From assembly GCF_000283155.1 (NCBI RefSeq), contig NW_004454163.1, positions 1,199,176 to 1,263,175 on the forward strand: 64,000 nt of DNA. The letters run 5' to 3'. The notes below the pieces were generated by a model that saw only the letters and a program-made list of their open reading frames with translations, made no database searches and had not been told where the DNA came from. Positions 23,100 through 34,620 of this stretch are shown here, in pieces (within the stretch, counting starts at the first letter, position 1; each line of letters starts with the position of its first letter). Origin of the DNA: Ceratotherium simum simum. Taxonomy: Eukaryota; Chordata; Mammalia; Perissodactyla; Rhinocerotidae. The position numbers and the translations under genes were made by a program.

Positions 23100-24417
23100 A
23101 TCAGCCATAAATGAATGCTTAAGGTCTTCTTCTCAAGTCTGTTCTGAGCACGTGTTCTGCCTATATTCCCCAGCATGCAAGGGAGCTGTTCAAAGCCCTT
23201 CTTCCCTGAAGTATCATACTCCCTAGCTTCCTTGACTTTCAGCATGTGTATTGTTCGACTCAACTGTTATCTTTTGCCTGCAGGTGGCAATGGCTTGTTC
23301 ATTTGCCTTTCAACGTTTTCTTGGAATGTCCTCAGAATTGCTCTTTTTCGATCCTGATAGAGTTCAGAGTTAGTAAAAATAAAGGGAAGCTCTTTTTGTT
23401 AGTCCTTCTGGGAGCACCAGACTAGTTGAAAAAGGCAACCACAATTCCTTAAGAATAAGCCTGCTCTGCTACCTCTGGAACCAGGAGCCCACAGAAGATT
23501 ATCAATGAACCGGGTAGAGTGGATGAGATGAGAGTAAGTTAAAATGCCACACATTTCGTTCACTGTGTTTCAGTCACGTTGTTATTGAAAAAGAGTTCTC
23601 TTGGTTACTGTCAACCTTTGAATTCTAATAAAAAATGATTCTGACAGTTTTTGCCAGTTTTTTGTTGATTCTGTGGGGGAATAGGCCCTTAGAGTTCCCT
23701 ACTCTGCCATTTATTAGAAATATGTGGGTATGTTTAAAAGAGGTTTGGAAATAGCTGAAGAAAAAACGTAGTGAAATGGAAGGTAGATATGAAGAAATTT
23801 CAGTGCCGGGGAACAAAGAAATGGAAAATACAAAAGAAAGGGAAGAGTCATGGGGGATAGAATGAGAACATCTATCATATACGCAAGTTGAGTTCCAGAA
23901 AGACAGAGAAATAATAAGGTGAGGGCAATATTTATAGATGCAAAGGCTGGTATTTTCCCCAGAATTTGTGAGACATATAAAGCTTCATAATAAGGAAGCC
24001 CAATTAAGCATAAATAAATTCACACCTGGAAAACATATGGAACCCTACTAACATAAAAGGCAATTAAGAAAATCTTTTAAAATTTATTATTATATTTTAA
24101 ATTCAAGAACATTAAATATATATATATAGATAGGAAATCCTTTGCCTGTCTTCTGTGTCTGTTTTCTCTCATCCAATTTTTAGATTTTTAGATTTCTTCT
24201 TAATTTCTGTTGATTTCTCTGTATTTTTTTCTCTTATCTATGGCTTATTTCTCTTGTACTTTTGATCACATATAATTTCCTTTGTACAATTGTCTTCATT
24301 TATAAAATAATTTTTGTCATTTTTTTCCAATTTATTTTCTATCTTTCCATTTATCATCTTCCTCTATTTTATAACTTCTTCTCTGAGTATTTGCATTTCT
24401 TTTTCATGACGCTTGTA
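23100..24417. other. Unassigned sequence
   Basis: No gene or clear repeat. The stretch from 24130 to 24417 is T-rich on the plus strand, with a short (TA)n at about 24115-24127. The 97-codon ORF at 22970-23263 (-) spans the L1 poly-A junction and is spurious. Confidence 0.5.
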
Positions 24418-24890
24418 TCAGTTATTTATTACAACAATAATACTGTATAACAAATCGTTCCAAAACTTAGTGGTTTAAAACAAATCTATGGGTCAGCATC
24501 TCAGTTCTGCTATTTGGGCCAGGCTGAGACAATCTTAACTGGTCTCGCTTTGGTGTCTTTGTTGACAGGTCTATTATGGCTCAGCTAAGATGTCTTAATA
24601 TCTACCCATGTGGTCTCTCATTGTTCAGTGGGCTATCACAAGCTTCTTCTTATAGTAGAGGCCAAGAAACAGCAGAGCAATCAGAAGCGCACACAAGAGT
24701 TTTAAAGCCTCTGCTGATATCGTATTTTTAACGTCTCATTGGTTGAAGAAAGTCACAGAGCAAGGCTCAAAGCCAGAATGGGAGGGGACTATAAAGGTAC
24801 AGGGCAAAGGTCATGGAAAGAGAGACGTCATTGTTTGGAGTCATTAATGCAATAAATATACCGCAACTGTATGACACTGCTTTGTTATAT
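24418..24890 (-). repeat. MaLR-type LTR, antisense
   Basis: The opening 'tatcagttatttattacaac', 'ccaaaacttagtggtttaaa' and 'ctatgggtcagcatctcag', and the later 'ctcattggttgaagaaagtc', follow the antisense order of a common MaLR-class LTR. No internal retroviral sequence is adjacent. Confidence 0.5.
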
Positions 24891-25194
24891 TTCTTCTGCT
24901 TCGAGGTAATATTTTTCTAGAGTTATTTCGTCTGCCAAATATTTCATTTCACATTTTCCATTTCTAAGTTTTTAAGTTTTTTCCTTATATCATTGTGTTA
25001 AGAAGGCTGTGGTTTTATTTTTCTGGTTCATATTTGAATATCCTGAATTTTTCCTAAACAGCTATTAACATAAGAATCAAATGGTGGTTTTTTCAGTTTC
25101 TTAATTTCTTCTGCTACTGATAAAATGAAAAGCAGTTTTTGAAATATAAATCCCTCCTATGTAGAATAAGGAGAGTGGCTTCTATTTTCCTGAC

Positions 25195-25795
25195 CAAATT
25201 TGGATAAAACAACTTTGAAAAGTATTTTGCAGTATTCAGTAAAAGTGAAAATGAACGTACCTATGATGTTGTAATTCTGTTTCTATGTATATAGTCCATA
25301 GAAATTCATGCTTATGTGCACCAGGATGCATGTTCATAGAATGTCCGTAGAAGCAATGTTTATAATGGCCTAATGAAGACATCCTAAGGGTTTATTAGAA
25401 TATAATGGATAAAAAAATCATGAGATAGTCTTGCTAGGAAATATTATTCCACAATGAGTAAAACACAGTGAAAAGCAAAAAAAGCTAGACACAGCCAAAT
25501 ACATCATGTATAATTTCAATTATATACTATTCAAAAATAGTAATATTAGACTGTATTGTTTAGATATATGTAATTAAAAAAGCAAAGGTGTGAATGTCAT
25601 TAAAATCAGGCTATTTGTTACGACTGGAGGAGTAAGGGAATAATGATTGGACGTGTAGTAGGCATTTGGGGTTCTTGTTATGTTCTATCATCGTCTTGGT
25701 TTGGGATCGTATGAGAGTTCATTTCACAAGACTGTTTGCTATGTTTGAGATGCTCGTTATATATCAAAGTAGAAATGTTGAAAATATATTTAGAT
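25195..25795 (+). repeat. L1 3' end, sense, old L1M type
   Basis: The sequence follows L1M 3' landmarks in sense: 'agtattttgcagtattcag', 'gcttatgtgcaccaggatg', 'gaagcaatgtttataatggc', 'tcttgttatgttctatcat' and 'tttgggatcgtatgagagt'. It has a weak A-rich end and no open frame. Confidence 0.7.
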
Positions 25796-25929
25796 ATATA
25801 AGTCTGGAATTCAGAAAAGAAGTCTAGCCTGGGCTATAAATTAAGGAGTCTTTAATGTATAGACACAATATAAAGCACAAATCTAGATGAGATACACAAC
25901 AATGTGTGTTTAGGAAATAGTTTATCCTG

Positions 25930-26655
25930 GGGTGAATTATGCCCCCTCAAAATTTATATGTTGAATTACTAACTCCTAGTCCCTCAAAATGAGACCTTAT
26001 TTGGAAATAGGGTCAGTGTAGATGTAATTAATTAAGATGAGGTCATATTAGAGTATTAGGGTGGGCTCCTAATCCATATGACCTGTGTCTTTATAAAAAG
26101 GGGGACATCTGGACACAAGAACAACGCCATGTGAACATAAAGGGAAAGATGAATGATATGTCTACAGGCCTAGGAACACCAGATTGCCAGCAAACCGCCA
26201 GAAGCTAGGACAGAACATGGAACAGATTCTCCTTCATAGCCCTCGGATGGGAACGAACCATATCAACAACTTGATCTTGGACTTCTAGACTCCAGAACTG
26301 TTAGAAAATAAATTTCTGTTTTTTCTTTCTTTCTTTTTTTTTTTTTTTTTGAGGAAGACCGGCTCTGAGATAACATCTATTGCCAATCCTCCTCCTTTTT
26401 TTCCCCTTTTTCTCCCCAAAGCCCCAGTAGATAGTTGTATGTCATTGTTGCACATCCTTCTAGTTGCTGTACGTGGGACGCCGCCTCAGCATGGCCGGAG
26501 AAGCGGTGTGTTGGTGCGCCCGGGATCCAAACCCAGGCTGCCAGTAGCAGAGCGCGCGCACTTAACCGCTAAGCCACGGGGCCAGTCCCCAAATTTCTGT
26601 TTTTTAAGCCACCCAGTTTGTGGTACTTTGTTACAGCCACCTTAGTAAACTAATA
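25930..26655 (+). repeat. MaLR-type LTR carrying an ERE
   Basis: Sense landmarks are 'tcaaaatttatatgttgaat', 'gaccttatttggaaataggg', 'acctgtgtctttataaaaag', 'ccgccagaagctagga', 'cttgatcttggacttctaga' and 'ctccagaactgttagaaaat'. After the SINE it resumes with 'aagccacccagtttgtggta' and 'tttgttacagccacc'. Removing the SINE and one target duplication restores the normal spacing around the poly-A signal. A related copy is at 40978-41360. Confidence 0.75.
26325..26590 (-). mobile_element. ERE SINE, antisense, perfect 15-bp TSD
   Basis: On the minus strand the head is at about 26590 ('actggccccgtggcttagc') and the B box 'gggtttggatcccgg' is near 26528. The body 'ccggccatgctgaggcgg' follows, and the A-tail is the poly-T at about 26335-26350. 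The duplication aaatttctgttttt plus one t occurs at 26310-26324 and 26591-26605 without mismatch. The 98-codon plus-strand ORF is antisense to this SINE and not a gene. Confidence 0.95.
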
Positions 26656-27854
26656 TGTGGTCCAAGGTCAAGGCCCAACATTAAGAGGTTGAAAAATGAG
26701 AATGAACCAAAAAAGGAGATCAATGTGATAGGATGAAAACCTATAGAAGATGAGGCCCTGGAATCCAAGTGATGAGTTGCGGAAGGATGGGCTGGTCAAA
26801 TGTGTCAAAATTGTATGGGAACTGAGAATTAATCCTTGGATTTAACAAAGTTAAGGCATCAGTGGTATGACAAGATAAGTTTTGATGGAGTGGCTGAAGG
26901 CAAACACTCATTGAAGGATGTTTAAGATAAACTAAGAGAGGACTTGAAGAAAACCAGCATTGTCAGCTCTCATGAGGAGTTTATGGAGGAGCAGAGAGAT
27001 GGTGCAGTAACTGCAGACTGAATTGGGAGTGGAAGTGTTTTCTAAACACGGAAGAAAAAAAGAGCATGTTTGTATATTCATATGAATGATCCAATAGGGA
27101 AGGATAAATTAATTGTTTAGAGAGTTACTAAACTCCAGTCAATGAAAAGGCCAAAAGAAATAGTATCTAGTACAAAAATTGAGGAGGCTGCCTTTAGGAA
27201 TATGGACAATTTATTATAAAAGGAAAAAGGGCATCAGAAAGCAGGCATTCAAAACATGTAGGAGCATAGATATGGTGGGACCTGGTGGAAATTCTCCTCA
27301 GATTAAAAAAAAATTAAATCAAATAGGATCTAAGCTTTCTAGAATGAATGAGATGGTGTCAAAATTTCAAGAGAGAGGAAAAGGTGTGAAAAGCCAATAA
27401 AGAAAGCAAATAGATTAGAGAAGCGTAAAATGAAAGTTCAGCAACACCAAGAACCCATTTGAGACTAGTGGTCATGAGTATATTGCAAGGACATTTAGTA
27501 TAATTAGTTTTCTCACCAGTCATATTCGGCTGGTTTATTCATCTGGCCTTTCCATGAGAGCCAGGTGGAGAGGATAAGAGACCAGAGGAGCAGTCATTGG
27601 CATCTTGTGGTGGCTGTGGTGAGATGGGAACAGCTGGGAAGCCAATTTAGATTACATTTTCAGAAACCTCTTATTTGCCAACAGTGGTATTAGTTGAATT
27701 CCTTTAATAAGATTCTTACCAGAATGCTAAATAAATCTTCTTCATTTTTCTTTTAATTATGGCTGATTTATTGTGAAGAAATCATCACATAATAAGGCAC
27801 ATTTGTTTAGATAATGATTAAAATGTTAGAAAGATATAAATCCACATTATAATA

Positions 27855-28035
27855 GTAACAAAAACAGTAACTATCAATCGTACTGTGAATTACTGTTAAC
27901 AATATGATTTGCACATATATTATTTCATTTATTTCTTATACTTTCTCTATGGGGTATTATTATCTTCATGTTACTTGTAGGGAGACTGAGTTTCAGAAAG
28001 ATTATTTTGAATGATTTGTGACAATCACAGCATAT
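27855..28035 (-). mobile_element. MIR SINE fragment, antisense
   Basis: Antisense MIR landmarks occur in order: 'cacatatattatttcattta', 'ctatggggtattattatctt' and 'gggagactgagtttcagaaa'. The tRNA-derived head is missing. Confidence 0.6.
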
Positions 28036-28371
28036 CTCTTAATTGCTGCCTGATCATTAAATTTTTTAAGTGTTTACAGCAGTTGCTCAAAAATAGTTTG
28101 TTTCTTGCTTGATTACTTGCCTTAACAGCATTTCATTTAATCCCAGAAAAATATGGAGTTAGCAAATTATGTATACCTAAAGAGGAGAAAAATGTTATTT
28201 GGAGACATTTCCCTTAAGGAAATGATAACAAAGATGTGGTACATGAAACACTGGTGAGGATCAGGTCAGAACCAAATATCACAATTGTTAAGCCAAACAA
28301 TTTTTTTCTTTCTTGGTTAAATTGATTAGAGTTCATTTTTTAACTTTCATATTACTATATTATATAAATCA

Positions 28372-28765
28372 GAGTTTAGTTAGGAATCTAGAGATTTTGG
28401 TAGACAGGATTTAATACAGGGAATTATATTCTTACAAAACCATTGGAAGGGCTGAGTGAGTGATAGTCAGAAAGAACCACTGCTGGCTTTGGGGAAACCA
28501 GCAAGTGCAAGCTGCCTATGAACTCAGCTGTCCACTGAACTAAGGAAAGTGATTTGAAGACAGTCAGGGTGCCTCTGACGGTTTCATCTACTGCCTGGCT
28601 ACATACGTATCAGCCACTACGGGAAGGGAAAAATGACTTCTGCTTCTACCTGCCTAATTTCATACAAATGCTTATTATCAAAATCCAAGTTGGAATTCTG
28701 CTGGCAAGAACCTGGAAAGTGTCATTTTTAGGGTTCTAAAGGCTGTGTAACAAGAGAGAGTTTAG
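28372..28765 (-). repeat. ERVL-like LTR remnant (candidate 3' LTR)
   Basis: On the plus strand it opens with 'ggatttaatacagggaatta', the antisense of an LTR 3' end with an attaaa-type poly-A signal. It shares with 30862-31312 the sequence of landmarks 'atttaatacagggaatta', 'accactgctgg/acactgctgg', 'ctgctggcaa' and 'gttctaaaggctgtgtaac / attccagactctgtgacac'. The two copies have the same orientation and lie about 2.5 kb apart. Confidence 0.5.
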
Positions 28766-29129
28766 AATAATGGAGATAGTGGTAAATATCAACAAACAAT
28801 ATGGGATTCAACTCTCCCTCTTGGTTTCCTGGTATCTAAGAAATACTTCTATTTACATTTAAACTCTTAAAAAATAATAGAAGCAACAGCATGTATCCTT
28901 CTAACATGATAATAGATGTTTTGTTATGTTCTTTCTCCCCTGGTCTAATATATTCCTACACTCCTATAAAAAAAGAGATAAAAAGTCCCATATATTACTG
29001 TATCCATCTCTGTGTAATGATTGTCGCACTTCTTCTTCAGTCACAACCTGCCTTTACATTCTACAACTTCAAAGAAAAAATTAGAAATCTAGATAAAAAT
29101 ACTGCGCACATACCTCTTATAAACTAATG
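28766..29129. other. Unassigned sequence, possibly decayed proviral interior
   Basis: The stretch lies between the putative 3' LTR and an ERE. The 78-codon ORF at 28891-29127 (+) has no recognisable domain. Confidence 0.35.
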
Positions 29130-29134
29130 TGGGA

Positions 29135-29340
29135 CAGGCCAGCCCCAGTGGCCTAGTAGTTAAGTTCTGTGTGCTCCACTTCAGCAGCCCAGGTTCGGTT
29201 CTGGACATGGACCTACACTGCTCTGTTAGTGGCCATGCCGTGCTGGTGGCCCACATACTAAAAAATAGAGGAAGATTGGCATGGATGTTAGCTCAGGGTG
29301 AATCTTCCTCAGCAAAAAAATAAATAAATAAAAATAAGAC
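29135..29340 (+). mobile_element. ERE SINE (older subfamily)
   Basis: The head 'caggccagccccagtggcct', the body 'tgctccacttcagcagccca', 'gcatggatgttagctcaggg' and the A-rich '(aaat)n' tail are clear. It has a single tail module. I could not find a convincing target-site duplication, which fits an older insertion. The 64-codon ORF on it is spurious. Confidence 0.85.
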
Positions 29341-29429
29341 AAAAAGAATGTCGGAAGATGACAGGGATAAAATGTAAAATTAGTTAATATGTACAAATAT
29401 AATAGCAATTCAGGAGTTGATTCTCAAAG

Positions 29430-30002
29430 TGAAAATAGTTACCTGTGGAAGATGGCATTGCTTTGCTTCAAATGAATGGTGACTGCATTTTGCATCCTGA
29501 TTGGTGATAGACACTTGGAATATCTTTGTTTCTTCTGCTTCACAAGGTCCAGTTGGCTGAATACCTTGTGCTGAAGTCTCTACTATCTGCAGAGCATTTG
29601 ATTACTCTGATCGTCACTCAAATCCTGTGCCTTTGGGCTACTTGGTAAATGGTTGGGAGCAGCATGCTCAAATATGGTCCTGTTTGCAGAATCCCAAAAT
29701 GTCCAACAAGTCTTATCTTTTTTTTAGTGGTATGGGGAGTAAAGTACAGTAATCTGCCCTTCGTTTTGGAAGGATACCTTGACAAGCCTCAGATGACTAA
29801 AAACTTTATCAAGGTGGCATGCCTCTGAATTTTGAATTTTTATGAGGACAAGCATGTTTCTTACTAAGTTAATTAGGATATTTGCTACTTTTCTTTCCCT
29901 GATCCAATCAGCATGATAAACTTGAATATGGTGGACCAGAGACATCTCCTGTTTATCAACATCCCTCATTTTACTATGTTTCTTCTTCTCTGGTATACAC
30001 AC
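29430..30002 (-). pseudogene. Endogenous retroviral pol fragment (ERVL-type), broken
   Basis: Read on the minus strand, 30002-29724 keeps a 92-codon frame. Around residues 24-34 it resembles the active-site region of an ERVL-type reverse transcriptase. The catalytic YxDD-type box is destroyed: the residues there read His-Ile-Gln-Val, and a one-base shift follows. The plus-strand phrases 'gatccaatcagcatgataaa' and 'gaaggataccttgacaagcc' are the antisense of the catalytic region and the sequence that follows it. The rest, down to 29430, has no frame. It lies between two LTR-like segments of the same orientation, so it is probably the interior of a decayed provirus. It cannot encode an active enzyme. 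This rests on memory of family patterns, not an alignment. Confidence 0.5.
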
Positions 30003-30861
30003 TCAAATTCCATTCTTACATGTATTCTCCAATTTTGTTTTGATATAAATTGATAAAATGATTACAGTTATTTTGGTTTATATATTGTCTCCTTCTAGAG
30101 TAAGCTGGAGGGAAATATTTCTTTAGAATGAACTGGAATTTGACTTTTGTTATGAACTTCTAGGAACTGAAATTTGGGGGGATGGGTCTTGAGAATCAGC
30201 AACTCTTTGAAGTAAGCTAATTGCCTCACTATAGGGTCTTCCAACAAGAGGAGACTGATCTTAGACAGATGAGAAGGAGCTGATTAAGGCAGGAAAGACA
30301 GTGAAATTTTGAGGTCCAAAGTACTCAAAATCACCAGAATTCACCAAATATTACCATTCCAAATTTTTGTGTCACATTTTTCCACTAGTCAATGTCTTGA
30401 GTTTCATATAAGAGCCCTATAGAGTCCGTGAATGACTCTGTGAATATCAAGTAATTGTAATTTTGGATCCTGAATGGTCTATTCTTAATATGGACTCTGA
30501 GGTTCCAGGGGATTAGAGATTCTTTAACATCAGTAATAGAATCTTGTTGTTTTTTGGTCTTGCCTTAAGCCAAAAATTTAAAGCTCTGAATTTGTAATTT
30601 TTTGTAAGCTAACCACACAGTCAGAAGTAGCCATCTCATAGTACTTATAGGTCTTATTTCCACTATTAAGTTCTATTGCAATAATCATTGTGGTCTCACA
30701 GAGCTATACTTTGAAGAAATATTTCTTTCCAGGCAATTACAGGCATGCTGGAGTCTGCTAGTATTTCATTTATCTTAGCAATGGCGTCATTATTGTTTTC
30801 AAATAAAACCAGGTCAGATAATCAATTCTAGTTTCCCACCTTGAACCATTTATGTTACAAA
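30003..30861. other. Unassigned segment between pol fragment and LTR-like copy
   Basis: No frame or repeat name can be supported. If the provirus reading is right, it should be decayed 5' interior (gag to pol). The base just inside the LTR-like end shows only a weak primer-binding-site-like pattern on the minus strand ('aatggttcaaggtggga'). Confidence 0.35.
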
Positions 30862-31312
30862 ATTCTGCATCAGTCAAGGGTTTGGTTAGAAAAAACAGAA
30901 ATTGTTCTAGGTACCTCAGAGGGAACAGATTTAATACAGGGAATTAAGTGCTTACATCTGAAGACCAGCGGAACATAGGCCAGGGAGAAACACTGCTGGA
31001 TTTAATGCAACTGGGAAGTGCAAGGGCTGCAGGAAATCACTGGTAATGATCTCAGACTCCTTGAGCACCAAAGCTTGAGGATCCAAGGAGTTCTCCAGGA
31101 AACTGATGAGAGTTTCATATATGGTATTGTCTGTTCACCCACTTCCTTGAAGCCTCTAACGGAAGGAAAATATATATTCTTCTCTTTTGATTTTTGAATC
31201 TGAAAACATTACTTCCCTATGGCAATATAAGATAGGACCCTGCTGGCAAAGGATTCTGGGAAATACAGTTTTTAGGATTCCAGACTCTGTGACACAGGGG
31301 GATAGTTTAGGT
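30862..31312 (-). repeat. ERVL-like LTR remnant (candidate 5' LTR)
   Basis: On the plus strand it opens with 'ctgcatcagtcaagggtttg', then 'gatttaatacagggaattaa', 'ctgctggcaaaggattctgg' and 'gaaatacagtttttaggatt'. This is the antisense order of a known mammalian LTR. It is homologous, at roughly two-thirds identity by eye, to 28372-28765. Confidence 0.5.
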
Positions 31313-31469
31313 GGCTGAGAATGCCAATGCATATATAAAACCTATATAACTACTTTTAACAAAACCTTGCATAAGTGTTATTTACATCATTTTTCGTATA
31401 TCATCTGACTACTCAGTGAGTTTGACATGACAATCCTGTCAAGCAATCATCCTGGAGTCTCTCTTATAT

Positions 31470-31960
31470 TGACCCACTTTTCTCTATCCCACTCAGTGAT
31501 TCTAAATCTGTCCATCCTCATCTTTCCCTTGGTTTGCTACAATAGCCTCCTAATTGTCATCCCTATCTCAAGTATCGTTTGCCCCCGATCTGTTCTCACT
31601 GAAGTCAGAACAATATTTTAAATCACAAATCTGACTATGCCACTTTCTTGCTCAAAATGTTCAATTTGTCTCCAGTGAATTCTTAGGTTAAAGTAAAACT
31701 TGTAAACATCGTCCATTGAATTTCATTGTTTGAACTTTGCTGCCTTTTCCAGCCCTATCATCGCAACAATTTATAGTTAATGCTCTTCATACTTCATGAT
31801 TTGCCATTCACAGCTACATGTAAAATCCAGATTCCTTGATCCATTTTTCTCTTCTCTGATATCGTCATTTTATCGTCTAATATCGTAATTAACCCTGCAT
31901 TTTCTCTCCACTGATTACTTTTCCATGTCAGACCAACCATTTAACTACATGCTTAAATTC
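31470..31960 (+). repeat. L2 LINE fragment, sense
   Basis: The series 'ggtttgctacaatagcctcc', 'cactgaagtcagaacaatat', 'gactatgccactttcttgct' and 'tgtctccagtgaattcttag' is the L2 3' coding/UTR order. The 3' tail is absent. Confidence 0.6.
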
Positions 31961-32399
31961 TCATCCAAATACTTTTCTCAACATTTGGACTCAGTTAACG
32001 ATCTGACTCTCCCCTGTGCCTGCCACTTTCTCCTACAGAGGATATCCTTCATTCATTCCCACTCCATTTATCGTGTTGTAGATGGAATCTACACTTTCTT
32101 AATTCTCACTCTTACTTCCCTAGTTTAGCTCATGCAAAAATTTTCCTATCTTTGAAGTTTTGCCTGTATTTATCATCCTTTGATACTGTCATCTGCTGAG
32201 GCCGTTGGGCACATGGATCACAGTACTTCTTTTTATTTCAAATCCTGACAGCCTCCATGATGACTTAAAAGCATATGGCTAGCCACTGGACACCTTATTC
32301 TCATAGATGTTTGACTTCCTGGATTCTAGTTCTCTCAACTTCCACCCTGCATTAGGCAACCATCCCCAGGCCACAGCTGGATTTTATCATCACTTCTAA
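31961..32399. other. Unassigned pyrimidine-rich sequence
   Basis: This may be decayed L2 sequence joining the copies on either side, but I see no firm landmark. Confidence 0.35.
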
Positions 32400-34620
32400 T
32401 TTTATCACCTCCAATATAATAAACTCCAAAAGTACTAATTTCTGATCACAGCTTCCATTCATTTCAGCTTCTCACTTCATTGCTTTCACTATACAGCATT
32501 TTATCTTTATCATGTCTTTGGATTTTCAGTTTCTCCCTCATTTTTCTCCCATTCCTGTTGCTTCAGTTTATTTCCTCTGAATCCCAGCCTCAGTGGTAAA
32601 GCATATCAACATTTTATTTGCAGCTTGCTATTTTGAATTGGTTGTTTCGATTGTTTTTCTGACTTGTTTATATGATTTTTGGCATAAGCACCATAAAAAT
32701 CCTGATAATTTGCTCAATCAAGCCATCTACCTCCTCTCTCAGGATAGTGAGAGTTGCTGGAGAAAATCATACGTCTTTGCAGACTGATGTTTCTACACAT
32801 TTATTTTCTTCATACTCACTGGACCCTCAGTTCTATTAGCAATCATTTTACTCATTTTTGTTCACTTTCTTGTCATTTTTCATAATACCCCTTCCAAATA
32901 GTCATTATCATAGTCAAATGTCTTACCTAGTCCCTTCCCATTTCTCAATTATCAAATTATCTTGCCTCCTTTCTACAGACAACTTTGAGGTTATCAGGCA
33001 TGAAAACACAAGGGTGCCCCACATCCTGTGCTCCACAAATATAAGTGTTTCAGTGTATATCTATAGTCATTTTTTTAACCCCTTTATGAGTGGAAGAGGA
33101 TGGTTCCTTTGCCTTTAAAGGTTAATTCTCAGCCATGGTTCTGGATACCATTTTATTCAACTTTCCTAAGTAATTTGCTCCAAAAAGTATCTTTTTGTTT
33201 TATGAGTTTATTCTCTGAAATTCTTCCCTAGAGCCCATGTAGCCCTCTCATTCCTAAACTCATTTTTCTTTCTCCCATAGGCAGGCTTATAGAAAAAAAA
33301 AAAAAAACTTGTCTAACTGTCATAATGTCTTTACCTCCTATTCACTCCTTGAAACAGAAATTTAGATTCCATCATTTCCATTAGACTGTTTTATATCCCA
33401 ATGTAATGAGAACTATTTAAAACTGTTAAATGAAATGGCTGTTTTTCTACTCTATCTAATTTAAGCTCTTATAGCATTGACTCTGGTGACCATGCACTAC
33501 ATGGAATTTTTTTCTGCTTGACTTTATGGACAACACTCTCTAGTTTTCTTTTTTCCTTCTCTTAGGATTCTATCTTAACCTCTTCTGTAGATTCTTCTTT
33601 TTCCAGCCCCCAAAATATCAGAGTTCCCCAATGTTTCACCATCAAACTGCTTCTTATTCCCTATATTGTATACTCTTTCTGAATGGTCTTATCTTTTGCC
33701 ATGGTTTCAATTAGTACCTAGGTGCTGATGACTTTCAAATACATATCTTCAGCCCAGACTACTTTTCTGAGCTTCAGGTTTACATGTTCAACTATGCACT
33801 GAGTATCTACACTTGAATGCCCCACATAAACTTCAAATTAATATGTCCTTAGCTGAAATTATTATTTCACCCTACCCAAACTTGTAATTTCTCTGGTGTT
33901 CCCATCTTTTTGAATAGCACAACTATCCATGAGATGGCCAAGCTCTGAACTCTGCACATCATTTTTTATTCTTTCATTTCCCTTAGTATTGATTCTACTT
34001 TCTTATATTTCTTGATTCTGTTTTCTTCTCCAGCACCTGTGTTACTCCCTTATTCAAGATCTTACCATTTTCTGTGAATTTCCGAAACACTCTTCCTCCT
34101 GCTCTCCATTTCTTTAAGCTTATCTAATGCCTATCCATTTTCTACAGTTACCAGAATTTATTTTCTCAAATACAAATCTCATGGTGTCATTTTCCTGCTT
34201 CATTTCCATTTTTTGGCTCTCCAGTCCTACAGATCAACATCTGTGTTTCCTGGCATGAAATAAACAGCTCTCCAGGAACTGATCCCTTTCTATTTCCCTA
34301 TCTCATCTCTTGCCACCTCTTCTACTCTTACTTTACCAGTAATTCCCTTGGAATTGCATGCTCCTTTGTGACTCAGGGATTTTCTACACATGGAGTCATA
34401 AGTTTGGAACATCCTAACTGCTCCAATAGTACCTTGTGTTTCTATCTTTCATAATACATTTTCTTATAATCACCTATTTATTTGAATGTTTTTTGTTCCA
34501 ACAGACTCTAAATCTTTTGAGAAAAAAACCTGTTTTTTTCCAAAAACTTTATACTGCATTTAGAACAGAGTAGTATTTCAATAAGTATAAATTTATTGCA
34601 CAAATGAATTTAGTGAAAAA
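32400..34620 (+). repeat. Long L2-type LINE remnant, sense
   Basis: The clearest part is 33690-34610, with 'gtgctgatgactttcaaata', 'catatcttcagcccagacta', 'ctgagtatctacacttgaat', 'ccagcacctgtgttactccc' and 'tcccttggaattgcatgctc'. It ends near 'agtatttcaataagtataaa'. Upstream landmarks such as 'attatcaaattatcttgcct' suggest the same element runs back to about 32.4 kb, which would be a long copy. A 14-base poly-A run interrupts it at 33293-33306. No frame survives. Confidence 0.6.

Larger units (their letters stand above)
25800..27620 (-). repeat. L2 LINE, antisense, split by a MaLR-type LTR
   Basis: The left piece (25800-25925) reads 'agtctggaattcagaaaaga' and 'tgggctataaattaaggagt'. The right piece (26658-27620) reads 'cccaacattaagaggttgaa', 'atccttggatttaacaaagt', 'gaatgatccaatagggaagg' and 'aaggtgtgaaaagccaataa'. 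In the L2 consensus these pieces are consecutive, so one antisense L2 was split by the insert at about 25930-26655. The 73-codon ORF at 27179-27400 is L2 noise. Confidence 0.75.

Noticed and set aside
26349..26645. 98-codon plus-strand ORF with GC-rich codons
   Set aside because: It is antisense to an ERE and continues into the LTR. The GC-rich patch is the SINE head.
29724..30002. 92-codon minus-strand ORF as a gene
   Set aside because: It resembles a retroviral pol fragment with a ruined active-site box and a frame shift, and lies between LTR-like segments.
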